From Dolomitihabitans soli (GTDB lineage: Bacteria > Actinomycetota > Actinomycetes > Streptosporangiales > Streptosporangiaceae), in NCBI RefSeq assembly GCF_022213955.1, contig NZ_JAKNTW010000040.1, positions 47,493-111,492 on the forward strand: a DNA stretch of 64,000 bases, given 5' to 3'. The position numbers and the translations under genes are program-made. Positions 1 to 8,472 of the stretch are shown here, in pieces. Each line of letters begins with the position of its first letter. Within the stretch, counting starts at the first letter, position 1. The notes below the pieces were generated by a model. The model saw nothing but the letters and a program-made list of their open reading frames with translations. It was not told where the DNA came from and made no database searches.

Positions 1-30
1 GCGCTGTTCTAGGGTGTTTCACGGGTCGCA

Positions 31-51
31 GCTCCTCTGCGATCAAGGAGC
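31..51 (-). terminator. Weak hairpin downstream of the 74-aa ORF
   Basis: A 6-bp inverted repeat (gctcct/aggagc) with a 9-nt loop lies 40 bp past the stop of the small gene at 89-313. The stem is short, so the call is tentative. Confidence 0.25.
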
Positions 52-88
52 CCGTCGAGCGTCGTAAGCGTCTCGGCGGGTTCCGCTT

Positions 89-313
89 CTACGACGTGGC
101 GTCAGCATCCTTCAGGAGCTCGCGAAGGGTGAGGATGTCCCGAGCGCGCAAGACACGCTCATCGTCCTCGCGGTGGCTCGCCACCCAGTCACCGTGACAG
201 CCATCCTCGATCTCGCGTTCGACCAGCCACTCGACGTAGGTGGCCTGCACTTCTTCAGCGATACTCGGCCAATGCCCGCGTAACTCGGCCTGACCTGGCT
301 CTTGTGGACGCAT
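89..313 (-). CDS. Hypothetical 74-aa acidic protein
   Basis: I do not recognise this protein. It is charged, with many Glu, Asp and Arg residues, has no membrane segment, and is predicted mainly helical. ATG at 313 is preferred over GTG at 322 because a GGAGG sits 8 nt upstream of the ATG. It follows the XRE regulator on the same strand but is separated from it by a strong hairpin at 368-399, so it probably has its own promoter or depends on read-through. It could be a prophage accessory gene or host DNA, since the prophage left end is not defined. Confidence 0.55.
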   Translation of the reverse strand: MRPQEPGQAELRGHWPSIAEEVQATYVEWLVEREIEDGCHGDWVASHREDDERVLRARDILTLRELLKDADATS

Positions 314-367
314 AACCCACACCTCCGACAGGTGAACGGTAAGGAATGGGGAGAGCCCTACAACAGC

Positions 368-399
368 AACGAGGCGCAGCCGTTGGGCTGCGCCTCGTT
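368..399 (-). terminator. Rho-independent-type hairpin after XRE gene
   Basis: Perfect 14-bp arms (368-381 and 386-399) with a 4-nt loop lie 29 bp past the stop of the XRE regulator. In the gene direction the stem is followed by a modestly T-rich stretch. Confidence 0.7.
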
Positions 400-427
400 C
401 AAAAGGACTACGTTACGTAGCCCTCCT

Positions 428-1663
428 CTAATTATTGACGCCGAGGAAGTCGGCGAGTTCGCGTTGCTCTCCACTGGGGACGCGAGTTCGCGCTTTCAGA
501 ATATCCTCTGCTGTGTCCTTTGCCCGTTGCTGGTAACGCAGCCATCCGGGACTCTTCGCCTTGAGAGCCTGAAGGACCTCCGTCGCGCTGTCGGCATCAC
601 CCAAGTTGAGAAGGGCGCGTGACCGCTCGATCTGGCCACGGTTCCAGGTCGAAGAGTTGGGGCGGCCGGCGGCCGGGGAGATGTTGTTGAAGGCGTCCAG
701 CGCGCGAGCGGGCTCGCCTGAGACCATCTCGACCTCGACGCGCATCAGAGCGACCGACACCGGCCCGAACGCGACATGCCCCGAGAAGCCGTCCTGCTCT
801 GTGCCGAGCCGGGCGCCTGCCGTCTCGGCGAGCGACAGATACTCGTGAGCCTCGCTGGTGCGGTTGTTTCGTACAGCCGCGCCCGCCGCACGCAGCAATA
901 TCCACCCCCACGCCGCCAGCTCGTCAGCCGTGGCGTCCGACATGCGTGGCTCGATCTCGTTCGCCGTGTCCGCGCACAGCCGTTCCACCTCCTCGAGGCG
1001 GCCCTGCCGCAGCATCGCCCACCCCTGGCTGCACACCGCCGACGCGGCCAACGGCACGTCCCCGATCGTCAGGGCGTCGCGTAGGGACTGCTGCAAGGCG
1101 GCGAGGGCGAGGTCGTGGGCGCGGACCTGGATGAGGTAGCGGCCGGCCAACCCGAGCACGTCGGCGCGTAGCCGTACGGCCTCCTGGCTGTCGCTGCCGT
1201 CGTCGAACCGGCCGACGTGGTAGTGGGTTGAGCGGATGAGCGCGGGGAGCACCTGGGCAAGGTGGTCGTACTTGTCGCCGTGGTAGGCCAGCGCAATGGC
1301 GTCGACCGCGTCGCGGAGTCGGGGAAGCGCGACGTCGTCCCAGTCAGCCGTGCCGTACATGGGTACGCCGCTGATGCTGACCGGGGGCGTGATGGCCGCT
1401 CGCATGGCGGCGAGCAGCGCCACGTTCCCCGTCTCGGCGACGGGCTCGGGAGACCCAGGGGTGATGAACCACACGGTTGTCACGCCGAGCGTCTTCGCGA
1501 TCTGCCGGTATGTCTCCATTCGGGCGGTGCCGCCCTGCTCGATCTTCTTGATGCATTGGACGCTGAACCCGGCTGCTTCGGCGAGCCCTTCTTGGGTGAG
1601 TCCGCGGCGGTGTCGTAGTTCTCGGAGTCGTGCACCTGGATCGCTTGAGGTACCTTCATACAT
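428..1663 (-). CDS. XRE-family HTH regulator with TPR-like C-terminal region
   Basis: An N-terminal Cro/C1-type helix-turn-helix (about residues 10-65; LRELRHRRGLTQEGLAEAAG, then an IKKIEQG recognition segment) is followed by about 300 mostly helical, Ala/Leu-rich residues that look like TPR repeats. This architecture is common in actinomycete regulators that respond to small signals. It resembles the regulator at the right edge of the window (62545-63825) in layout, not in close sequence. It sits past the phage late terminator, with its own downstream terminator. Whether it is host DNA or a prophage accessory gene depends on where the left attachment site lies. Confidence 0.85.
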   Translation of the reverse strand: MYEGTSSDPGARLRELRHRRGLTQEGLAEAAGFSVQCIKKIEQGGTARMETYRQIAKTLGVTTVWFITPGSPEPVAETGNVALLAAMRAAITPPVSISGVPMYGTADWDDVALPRLRDAVDAIALAYHGDKYDHLAQVLPALIRSTHYHVGRFDDGSDSQEAVRLRADVLGLAGRYLIQVRAHDLALAALQQSLRDALTIGDVPLAASAVCSQGWAMLRQGRLEEVERLCADTANEIEPRMSDATADELAAWGWILLRAAGAAVRNNRTSEAHEYLSLAETAGARLGTEQDGFSGHVAFGPVSVALMRVEVEMVSGEPARALDAFNNISPAAGRPNSSTWNRGQIERSRALLNLGDADSATEVLQALKAKSPGWLRYQQRAKDTAEDILKARTRVPSGEQRELADFLGVNN

Positions 1664-1795
1664 AGCCCTGCCGCCTCTCCTGAAGACCTCGACATTTTCA
1701 GGCTAGGCGTGTGGGGCTTATTCATGCCAGCGGTTGGCGCTACCTGCATTTTGGAGTCGCCCCCAGAAATGATGAAACGCCCTGAACATGAAAGA

Positions 1796-1833
1796 ACAGC
1801 CCCCCACCCTCCCGAAGGAGGATGGGGGGCTGT
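1796..1833. terminator. Strong hairpin ending the phage late operon
   Basis: Near-perfect 17-bp arms with a CGAA tetraloop (left 1796-1812, right 1817-1833, one mismatch) lie 15 bp past the stop of the holin-like gene. The symmetry and G/C richness suggest it could act in both directions. Confidence 0.8.
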
Positions 1834-1847
1834 CGTGGACCTGACGT

Positions 1848-2123
1848 CTAGTTCAGGTAGGTGCCGTGCTGGCCCTGCGGGAGGCCCGCCTTGTACGTCG
1901 GAACCTTCGTCGAGCCGAGCAGCACGCCGACGAGCGGCCACCGGCGCTGCAGCGTCGAGACGGTCGCCTGGTAGACGGTGGTGGCTGCCGCGCCGACGCT
2001 CGCCCCGACGGCGAGAGCGTGCTCGGGTGCGACGTCGAAGCCCTTGGTGCCGAGCCACGCGGCCAGGCCGCCGGCACCGGCCGGTACGGCGGTGCGGATC
2101 CAGGACAGGATGAGGTCGTGCAT
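1848..2123 (-). CDS. Small holin-like membrane protein, last gene of the late operon
   Basis: A 91-aa protein with hydrophobic stretches near residues 12-28 and 35-55 and a polar, basic tail. Size, position next to the endolysin gene and membrane character fit a holin, which would release the amidase to the cell wall. No family-specific motif is visible, so this is inference from context. ATG at 2123 is chosen because a gggag lies about 7 nt upstream; the open frame continues further upstream over the neighbouring gene and is not used. Confidence 0.55.
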   Translation of the reverse strand: MHDLILSWIRTAVPAGAGGLAAWLGTKGFDVAPEHALAVGASVGAAATTVYQATVSTLQRRWPLVGVLLGSTKVPTYKAGLPQGQHGTYLN

Positions 2124-2155
2124 GATTTCTCCCGGGTGGGGATGGCGGGTCAGGG

Positions 2156-2644
2156 TCAGCGGACGTAGTAGCCGCTGTCGAAGTCGAAGCTGAACGACGT
2201 CACGACGTCGCCGTTGGCCTTGCGGACGGTGAGCGTGTCGCCGCCGTTGTTGATCCAGTGGCCGTAGTAGCCGCGCCGGAAGTCCATGAAGAACGCCTGC
2301 GTCTTGTTCGGGTCGGTCTTGTTCACTCCGGCCGCCGAGGAGACCACCACGAGGCCGCCCGCCTTCACCTTGGTGCCCGCCGGGAAGGTGTAGCCGTTGG
2401 TGTGCTCGTCGTCGGCGTTCCGGTAGCTGTCGTGGACCTTCCAGCCGCCGATCTCCAGTTCGGCACCCGACGTGTTCTTCAGGTAGATGGCCTCCTGCCA
2501 TCTGTTGGCGGCGGTGTCCGCCCCGGTCGCGTTGTAGTTGACGCGGGTCACGCTCAGGTCCGGGTCGGCGGCCGCCGACGCGCCCGCGGCGGCCAGGCCC
2601 ACGACGGCGACGGCAGCGGCCAGGGTGAGAAAGGTCTTCTTCAC
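2156..2644 (-). CDS. Secreted lamin-tail-domain-like protein
   Basis: GTG at 2644 has a GGAG about 7 nt upstream. The N-terminus (VKKTFLTLAAAVAVVGLAAA) is a clear Sec signal ending near ASAAA. The mature part (about 135 aa) has the pattern of a lamin-tail Ig-like fold: an N-terminal strand segment, WQEAIYLKN, LEIGGWKVHD, then YTFPAGTKVKAGG. Such domains occur in actinomycete secreted nucleases and phage proteins. It lies between endolysin and holin-like genes. A role at the cell surface during lysis or in lysogen modification is possible but not shown by the sequence. Confidence 0.7.
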   Translation of the reverse strand: MKKTFLTLAAAVAVVGLAAAGASAAADPDLSVTRVNYNATGADTAANRWQEAIYLKNTSGAELEIGGWKVHDSYRNADDEHTNGYTFPAGTKVKAGGLVVVSSAAGVNKTDPNKTQAFFMDFRRGYYGHWINNGGDTLTVRKANGDVVTSFSFDFDSGYYVR

Positions 2645-2654
2645 TCGGGAACTC

Positions 2655-2735
2655 CTAGTTGGATTCGTCGATCCAGCCGGGGACCCGGCCGAACCCGTCG
2701 TCGTCGAGCAGCTGCTCGTCGAAGTCATCGGTCAT
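2655..2735 (-). CDS. 26-aa ORF coupled to the endolysin gene
   Basis: The ATG overlaps the amidase stop (ATGA), and the ORF ends 11 bp before the lamin-tail gene start. The peptide is very acidic (MTDDFDEQLLDDDGFG at its start). The tight coupling and lack of gaps argue that it is translated. Function unknown. Confidence 0.5.
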   Translation of the reverse strand: MTDDFDEQLLDDDGFGRVPGWIDESN

Positions 2736-3463
2736 GCGATGCGGAGCAGCACCGGCCACGTGAGCGGGCCGACAACGCCGTCCTGCTTGAGCCCGGCCGC
2801 AGCTTGCAGGCCCTGCACGCCCGCCTTGTGAGCCTCAGTGAACGTGGTGTCGTCGGCGCCGTCGAGGCCTCCGTAGTCCCGTGCCAGCAGCAGGTAGTGC
2901 ACGGTTTTCACGTGCCACCCCTTGTCGCCTTTTCGCAGCGTGGGCAGCTTCTTCACGAGGGCCTCCGAGGGGTCGAACGGCTTCGGCTTGGGGGTGGCGG
3001 TCTTGAGCGGCATCCCGGCGTTCACCCACGCCTGCAGGCGCGGCCCGGGGCAGTCGGTGGCGTACCGGTCGCCGTGCCCGAGGAGGCGCAGTGTCCGGCC
3101 GGCCCGCCGGCTCGCCTCGCCGTACAACCACGCGATCGCCTGCTTGGCCGCCTCGGTCGGGTTGTCGTCGCCGATGTAGGCGACGGACTCGCCTGAGGTG
3201 TTGTGGTCGGGGCAGTGGGCGCCCACGACGCACCAGCCGCGGCCTTCGTAGATGGTGCCGAGCTCGTCGACGAGGAAGTTGTAGCCGACGTCGGACCAGC
3301 CGTTGCCGTCGAGGTGGTACGCCTGGATCGCCTTGACGGTCTGCGTTTTCGGGCCCGCTGTGTGGTGGACGAAGAACTCGGTGCGCTGCGACCACGTGAC
3401 GGTGTAGCGGGAACGGGGAGCGCGAGCACCCCAGTTCTTGCGGGAGATGATGGCGTACGCCAC
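2732..3463 (-). CDS. Endolysin: N-acetylmuramoyl-L-alanine amidase with peptidoglycan-binding domain
   Basis: This enzyme cuts the amide bond between muramic acid and the stem peptide. Residues 1-150 form an Amidase_2/PGRP domain: FFVHHTAG carries the first zinc histidine, YNFLVDELGTIYEGRG follows, and LLGHGDRYATDCPGP supplies the second histidine and the cysteine ligand. Residues about 175-243 form a PG_binding_1 domain (LRKGDKGWHVKTVHYLL ... GLKQDGVVGPLTW). There is no signal peptide, so release needs a holin. The neighbouring membrane-protein genes fit a lysis cassette. Confidence 0.92.
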   Translation of the reverse strand: MAYAIISRKNWGARAPRSRYTVTWSQRTEFFVHHTAGPKTQTVKAIQAYHLDGNGWSDVGYNFLVDELGTIYEGRGWCVVGAHCPDHNTSGESVAYIGDDNPTEAAKQAIAWLYGEASRRAGRTLRLLGHGDRYATDCPGPRLQAWVNAGMPLKTATPKPKPFDPSEALVKKLPTLRKGDKGWHVKTVHYLLLARDYGGLDGADDTTFTEAHKAGVQGLQAAAGLKQDGVVGPLTWPVLLRIA

Positions 3464-3465
3464 GG

Positions 3466-3753
3466 TCAGTCCTCCTGAGGGGTGAGGTGCTCGTCCAGCC
3501 GCGCGGTGGTCTTCTCCACCCGGTTGACCGCGTCCCGCAGACTGGTGCCGCCGTTGGGCTTCAGCTGGGCTTCGATCCGTTCCAGGCGCTCCATGACGCC
3601 GAGCCGGGCGGGCACTCCGCGGCGTGCGGGCTCGCCTTGCCAGTCGTCGACGAAGTCTCCGAAGCGCTTCATGCCGCGCAGGATTTTGACGGCGACGACG
3701 GTGCCGCCGGCCAGTACGACCAAGGCACCGCAGACAGCCAGAATCTCGGTCAA
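3466..3753 (-). CDS. Small membrane-anchored phage protein, DUF2746/holin-like
   Basis: A 95-aa protein with one N-terminal membrane segment (about residues 4-24), a cytoplasmic basic region and a C-terminal coiled-coil-like helix (VMERLERIEAQLK to VEKTTARLDEHL). This layout resembles DUF2746 proteins encoded beside endolysins in actinophages. It lies 2 bp from the amidase gene. It may be a second holin or a spanin-like helper; the sequence alone does not decide. Confidence 0.6.
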   Translation of the reverse strand: MTEILAVCGALVVLAGGTVVAVKILRGMKRFGDFVDDWQGEPARRGVPARLGVMERLERIEAQLKPNGGTSLRDAVNRVEKTTARLDEHLTPQED

Positions 3754-3782
3754 GAGGGGGTACTCCGATCAGGGGAAGGGGG

Positions 3783-3835
3783 TGCCGCCCGCTGGTCCCT
3801 TTACTGCCGCGTCGACACGCGCTCAGCGGGCGGCA
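3783..3835 (-). terminator. Stem-loop between tail and lysis genes
   Basis: Perfect 12-bp arms (3783-3794, 3824-3835) enclose a 29-nt loop in the 86-bp gap between the last tail gene and the lysis cassette. It could be a partial terminator setting the level of lysis-gene expression; the long loop makes this uncertain. Confidence 0.4.
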
Positions 3836-3839
3836 TGAT

Positions 3840-4265
3840 CTAGACCGTGTCCCAGATGGGCACGGTGCGGCCGCTCTCGATCACGGAACGCAGACACACC
3901 TGCAGCATCGCCGCGTCAGCGCGCAGGTCGTTGTAGTTGCTGGCGGTCGGCGTGCCGCCGATCGTGGCAGGGCTGTCGAAGCTGCCCGGGTACTGCGGCG
4001 CAGGGCCGGGCGTGACCGGCGGTGCCGGTGTCAGCGGATACGCCGACCCGCTGGAGTCCTTCCAGTACGGGGTGCCGCCGGACGCGAACAGGTAGCCGCC
4101 GCCGGCCGGTGTGCCCGGCGTCGCCGCGGACGGCAGCAGGAACGCGCCGGAGGCTTGCCCGATGGTCAGGCCGGGCCCTGCCCGCTGCCCTGATTCGAGT
4201 TTCTCGATGCGGCGGGTGAGGTCGCGGATGATGGTGGTCAGGTCCGATCCGAACTGCTCGACCAT
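3840..4265 (-). CDS. Small minor tail/fibre-like protein
   Basis: A 141-aa protein starting at ATG 4265, which overlaps the upstream stop (TAATG). It has an N-terminal helix (LTTIIRDLTRRIEKLESGQ), a Gly/Pro/Ala-rich middle with a GTPYWKDSSGSAYPL strand segment, and a helical end. An N-terminal coiled coil followed by a Gly-rich region is typical of short phage fibre or baseplate-tip proteins. No specific family recognised. Confidence 0.55.
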   Translation of the reverse strand: MVEQFGSDLTTIIRDLTRRIEKLESGQRAGPGLTIGQASGAFLLPSAATPGTPAGGGYLFASGGTPYWKDSSGSAYPLTPAPPVTPGPAPQYPGSFDSPATIGGTPTASNYNDLRADAAMLQVCLRSVIESGRTVPIWDTV

Positions 4266-6097
4266 TAGGTCACCTCCGGGCTGGCCAGCACGAGCGTGGC
4301 CTCGTCTTTGCCGTGGCCCTTGCCAGCAGGTTTGATGGCGATGCCGATGATGCGCTCCGAAATGTCGAGGCCCGCCCCGCCGTCGACGCGCTGGTGCCAA
4401 ACGTCGGTGAGGACCAGGCGGGCGTAGTCGCCGAGGTCCTGCATGGTCAGCGACGCGTTACGGCCCAGGAACACCGTCACCGTGCGGACCCACAGGGCGC
4501 CGCCGGATGCGGCCGCGACCCGCTCGGCGTAGTTGTCGAGCGTGGTCTGGTCGGTGGATTGGTGCGGGTGGTCGACGAGCCGGTCGATCCGCGGGAAGCC
4601 GGCCGCCCGGTGCGGGGTGGTGACCATGGCCGAGTAGAGCGGGGAGCGGTCCTCGGTCGCGTCCGCCTCCGGGGTGCCGCCGCGGGCTTGGATGTCGGTG
4701 CCGCCGCGCAACGCGTCGATGTCGAGGCTCATCTCGACGATCTCGCCGCCGTGCGGGCTGCTGGTGAACACGTGCTCGGTGCCGGAGCCGAGCTCGGGAT
4801 AGCCCCACTCCCACGTCGACTCGACGCCGGTCCCTCCGACCGTCTCGTTCACCACGTACTCGAACCCGCCGCTGGTGCGGGCGAACTCTGCGGCGACGCG
4901 GCCGTAGGTGGTGCCGTCATCCGCCTTGACCGTCAGCGGCCGGGTCACGCCGGAGCTGCCGGACTGGAACAACAGGCCGATGTTCGCGCCGGGCTGGCTC
5001 TGGGCGTGCTGCAGGAGGCTGCGTACGTTGGCGACCTGGTCGCCGGAGTAGGACAGGTCTTGGCGGACGCGGACGGAGAAGGCGTGGGCGTCGAGCGTGG
5101 CTCCACGCAGCTGCACGCTGATCTTCCCGTCGCGGCCGAAGGTCATGCGGGCCCCGGTCAGCCAGTAGCGCGGCTGCAGCACCCCGTCGCGCCAAATACG
5201 GATCTCGATTCGGCCGGGCCCGGTGGTCAAGTCCGACTTGAAGCGGGGGATCACCCGTCTCACCGCGGCGGCGACCCGCGCGTTGGGGATCGGCAGCGTC
5301 GCCGTGAACGTGCCCGGCTCACTGATGCGTTTGTCCAGGCCCGGATCCTGCGGATACAGGTCGTCGCGGTATTCGCCGGTGAGGAAGTCGTGCGCGGTGT
5401 AGCGCCACAAGCTGCTGCCTTTGCCGGGGGTGAACGCCGGGGTCGGGGGTGGCGGCGGCACGTAGTCGCCGGCGATGACGACGAGGGTCCACGCCTGCCA
5501 GAGGAGCACGCCGCCGGTGGACGGGGTGATGGTCAGGTCGGGCAGGCCGGTGCTGGACAGCATCACCTTGGCGCCCGCCCACGCGGCCATCGTGCCCGCC
5601 TGGTCGCGCGCCTGATGCGCGATCGGGTACGACCCGCCGGGCGTCCACGACAGCAGCGGCTCGAAGTCGACGCCGACCACGTACCGCAGTTCGATGCCGC
5701 CGGCGGAGCCGGGCGAGGCGTCCGGGATGAGCGGGGTGGGGTTGCCGATGCCCTCGCCGCCGCCGTCGGAGACGAGCAGCAGGCCGGCGACGGTGGCGCC
5801 GCGCAGGTGCACGATCGTGGCCGTGCCTCGGGTGCCGCTCTGCTGGGCGATGGCGTAGCTGGTCGGGTTGAGCGTGCCGGCGACCTGGGTGAACAGCCGG
5901 GTGCTGGGTCCACCGGTGGTGCCCTCGTCCTGGGGAACCCAGGTGCCGCCGCCGTCGATGCCGATGTCGGCCAGCGCGCCGCGGGAGGACACGATCGCGA
6001 TCAGGGTGTCGCCGGGCTGGACGCCGGGCGGGGCGTCGATCTGGTCCTGGGTGCCCTCGCACGCCTGGACGCGGACGCGCAACGGTGTGGCCGCCAT
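4265..6097 (-). CDS. Minor tail protein, baseplate hub-like
   Basis: A 610-aa protein encoded directly after the distal-tail protein. Residues 1-210 are beta-rich and look like a carbohydrate- or host-binding jelly-roll. After a PPPPPTPAF linker, residues about 230-560 resemble the Siphoviridae tail-protein (ReqiPepy6 Gp37-like/hub) class that assembles the tip. ATG at 6097 is chosen over GTG at 6106 because GGAGGT lies 7 nt upstream. The start lies 30 bp past the stop of the preceding gene. Confidence 0.65.
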   Translation of the reverse strand: MAATPLRVRVQACEGTQDQIDAPPGVQPGDTLIAIVSSRGALADIGIDGGGTWVPQDEGTTGGPSTRLFTQVAGTLNPTSYAIAQQSGTRGTATIVHLRGATVAGLLLVSDGGGEGIGNPTPLIPDASPGSAGGIELRYVVGVDFEPLLSWTPGGSYPIAHQARDQAGTMAAWAGAKVMLSSTGLPDLTITPSTGGVLLWQAWTLVVIAGDYVPPPPPTPAFTPGKGSSLWRYTAHDFLTGEYRDDLYPQDPGLDKRISEPGTFTATLPIPNARVAAAVRRVIPRFKSDLTTGPGRIEIRIWRDGVLQPRYWLTGARMTFGRDGKISVQLRGATLDAHAFSVRVRQDLSYSGDQVANVRSLLQHAQSQPGANIGLLFQSGSSGVTRPLTVKADDGTTYGRVAAEFARTSGGFEYVVNETVGGTGVESTWEWGYPELGSGTEHVFTSSPHGGEIVEMSLDIDALRGGTDIQARGGTPEADATEDRSPLYSAMVTTPHRAAGFPRIDRLVDHPHQSTDQTTLDNYAERVAAASGGALWVRTVTVFLGRNASLTMQDLGDYARLVLTDVWHQRVDGGAGLDISERIIGIAIKPAGKGHGKDEATLVLASPEVT

Positions 6098-6126
6098 TGC
6101 CGGCACCTCCCTTCCTTACGCGGTGG

Positions 6127-7959
6127 TCAGGTGCTGGCGTGGCGCCACAGGACGTTCATCAGGGTGCCGCCGGACTCGGCCGACCAGAGGAGCCGGTTGA
6201 CGCCCGGCCCGAGGACGAAGTCCTTTACCGACGTGCTGCCTTCGATGAGGGTGGTCAGGGTGTCCACGCCGTCGACGGTGGCGTTGCCGTATTTGACGTC
6301 GATCTCCAGTACCTCGCCGTCGGCGAGGTCGACGTCGAATCCGAACACCCGGTCCAGGGTCAGGTTCTCGACCTGGGGCGTGGTGCATGGGCCGGGGATG
6401 CGGTAGACGACCCTGGGTGATGCTTCGTTGCCGTCGTTGAGCACGTCGGTCTCGACGTCGATCGGGATCGGGAGAGACTGCCGGATTACGGAGAAGATCT
6501 CCGGGCCCGAGCAGATCCACTGCAGGCCGCCGCGCATCCGCCCGAGGCGGGCGTTGCGGTCGATCTTGCCGGGCGCCCGGTTGGACAGGTGCGCGTACAC
6601 CAAGTACGGCTCGGCGTCGTCGAAATCCCAGATGACCAGCGCGCCCTCGTCCTCGGTCTGGGATCGGCCGGTGGCCATCTGCAGGTCGCGCAGCAGCTGG
6701 CCGACCTGCAGCCGGGGTGCTTTCAGGAGGGTGGCCCAGTTCAGGATCCGCTCACCGAAGTAACCCTGGCCTGGGTAGGAGCCGTTGGCGTTCGGCTGGT
6801 CGACGTTGCCGGAGATGTACGGTGCCGAGTCGCGCCAGCCCTCCAGCTCCTGCCACGAGTAAGGGGTGCCGGAGCCGAGCAGGAACCCGTTCCACTCGAT
6901 CTGCCCGGCACGGACGATGCGGTCGCCGGGCAGCGGCGGCACCGACACGACCGGGCGGGGCATGGCCGCGCCGACGGCGATCGTCGACAAGATCACCTCG
7001 GCGCTTGCCTGCACGACCGGGGTGGGCATCGCCGCAGCGGCCGCGATGGTGGCCGGCGCCGCCGAGGAGCTCGCCTGCACGGCCGGGGTGGGCATCGCGG
7101 TCGCCGCGGCGATGGTGCCCAGGAGGACGACTTCGGCGTCCTCGGTCGTCACCGACGGCGTCGGCATCGCGACGGCGGCCGCGATGGTGGCCGGGGTCGA
7201 GCTGGCGCCGGCCGAGGTGGCCGGCCGCGGCATCGAGGTGGGCACCACGATGGTGGCGGGCACCGCAGACGCGCCTGCGGACACCGCGGGCGCCGGCATC
7301 GCCGCGGGCACGGCGACGGTGGTCAGGGTCACCTCGGCGTCCACGGACGCGCCAAGGATCTCCAGCGCGACCCAGTGCCAGTCAGCCGTTGCCGATCCTG
7401 TCGCGTCCAGATTGAAGGTCACGACCTGGCCGGCGGTTGCGGTGTTGGCGGCCTTGGTGGCGGCCAGGCCCGCCGAGGCGTCGCTCAGTTGCCACGCATA
7501 CTCGTCATCGGTGGAGCTGGGGGCGGCGAGATAGGTGCTGTTCCCCTCGATCGCCACGAGGAACGCGCGCGACCCGCCGGCGGTCGAGGTGTAGGCGGTG
7601 GCCGTGGCGTTATTGGTGGTGGTGCTGCCGGTGCCGGTGGTACCGATCGGGCTGCTGGGGTGCTGCCCCGTAACCACCCAGACCCGGAGTCCACCGTTTG
7701 TGCCGCCCGCCGTCACGGTGATGCCCGACAGCGCCGTGGGATTGGGGGCGGTGTAGAAACGCAGCCCAGCGACCGACCCGTGGACGACCCGCTGCGTCCA
7801 CGTCCGCGCAGTGCCTGAGTTGCTGATGGTCGGGCTCGAACTGTAGGCGCCTATCGCCGCCACCAGTAGAGACCCTGCTGGAGGAGAGAAGGAAGGAGAG
7901 ACGACTGGGGAGAAGTCGACGGCGCCGGCGGGGGTGGATCCGTGGATCGCGATGGGCAT
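6127..7959 (-). CDS. Minor tail protein with N-terminal adhesin-like domain, repeat stalk and distal-tail-like C-terminus
   Basis: A 610-aa protein in three parts. Residues 1-205 are Ser/Thr/Gly-rich beta structure resembling phage receptor-binding jelly-rolls. Residues about 210-345 are a degenerate Ala/Pro repeat, in which MP(T/A/R)P recurs about every 25-27 residues (VPAAMPAPAV, PTSMPRPAT, AAVAMPTPSV, AATAMPTPAV, AAAAMPTPVV, VGAAMPRPVV). Residues about 355-610 carry WNGFLLGSGTPYSWQELEGW and other features of a distal-tail (Dit-like) protein. Position after the tape-measure block supports a tail-tip role. Confidence 0.7.
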   Translation of the reverse strand: MPIAIHGSTPAGAVDFSPVVSPSFSPPAGSLLVAAIGAYSSSPTISNSGTARTWTQRVVHGSVAGLRFYTAPNPTALSGITVTAGGTNGGLRVWVVTGQHPSSPIGTTGTGSTTTNNATATAYTSTAGGSRAFLVAIEGNSTYLAAPSSTDDEYAWQLSDASAGLAATKAANTATAGQVVTFNLDATGSATADWHWVALEILGASVDAEVTLTTVAVPAAMPAPAVSAGASAVPATIVVPTSMPRPATSAGASSTPATIAAAVAMPTPSVTTEDAEVVLLGTIAAATAMPTPAVQASSSAAPATIAAAAAMPTPVVQASAEVILSTIAVGAAMPRPVVSVPPLPGDRIVRAGQIEWNGFLLGSGTPYSWQELEGWRDSAPYISGNVDQPNANGSYPGQGYFGERILNWATLLKAPRLQVGQLLRDLQMATGRSQTEDEGALVIWDFDDAEPYLVYAHLSNRAPGKIDRNARLGRMRGGLQWICSGPEIFSVIRQSLPIPIDVETDVLNDGNEASPRVVYRIPGPCTTPQVENLTLDRVFGFDVDLADGEVLEIDVKYGNATVDGVDTLTTLIEGSTSVKDFVLGPGVNRLLWSAESGGTLMNVLWRHAST

Positions 7960-8039
7960 GCCCGCCCCCTCTCATCGTGTGGGCGGGCATGGAAAAGGCG
8001 GCCACGCGGGCGGCCGGCAGACCAGGATCGGACCCGGTT

Positions 8040-8471
8040 CTACGGGGTCAGGTCGTAGGTGAGGACGCCGTTGGCGTGCGGTGTGACCAGCAGCGTCCCG
8101 TCGGAGGTGTTGACGGCGTCGACCAGGTCGATACCGGCCATCAGCTCGTCGGCCTCCGCCGCGGCGAACATCTTGATGAACCTCACACCGCTGAGCGTGG
8201 AGCCGGTCCACTGCAGGGCGTTGAACGAGAACTTGGACACCCCGGCGCCGGGCCTGCTCCACGCGGTCCCGGCGATGACCAGGCCGCGCGCGGTGTAGCC
8301 GGTGCCGACGATCTCGTCGGTGCTGCTGTAGACGGTGTCGCTGTTGTAGTTGACGGCACCGGCTCCGGTGGCGTTGTACAGCGCCGCCTTGTGGTCTTCG
8401 GCGTCCCAGCTGAGCGCGACCGCCGCCTCCATCAGGTCCTCGAAGGAGATCAGGTACACCCCGGAGGCCAT
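8040..8471 (-). CDS. Phage structural protein, probably tail-associated
   Basis: A 143-aa protein with mixed alpha/beta character and no signal peptide or membrane segment. It sits between tape measure and tail-tip genes in the same operon. No motif I can assign; a minor tail or fibre component is the likely role by synteny only. Confidence 0.5.
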   Translation of the reverse strand: MASGVYLISFEDLMEAAVALSWDAEDHKAALYNATGAGAVNYNSDTVYSSTDEIVGTGYTARGLVIAGTAWSRPGAGVSKFSFNALQWTGSTLSGVRFIKMFAAAEADELMAGIDLVDAVNTSDGTLLVTPHANGVLTYDLTP

Positions 8472-8472
8472 G

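Noticed and set aside
4313..6406. 697-aa rightward ORF opposite the tail genes
   Set aside because: Arg/Gly/Val-rich shadow of the leftward minor tail genes, whose composition and synteny are clear.
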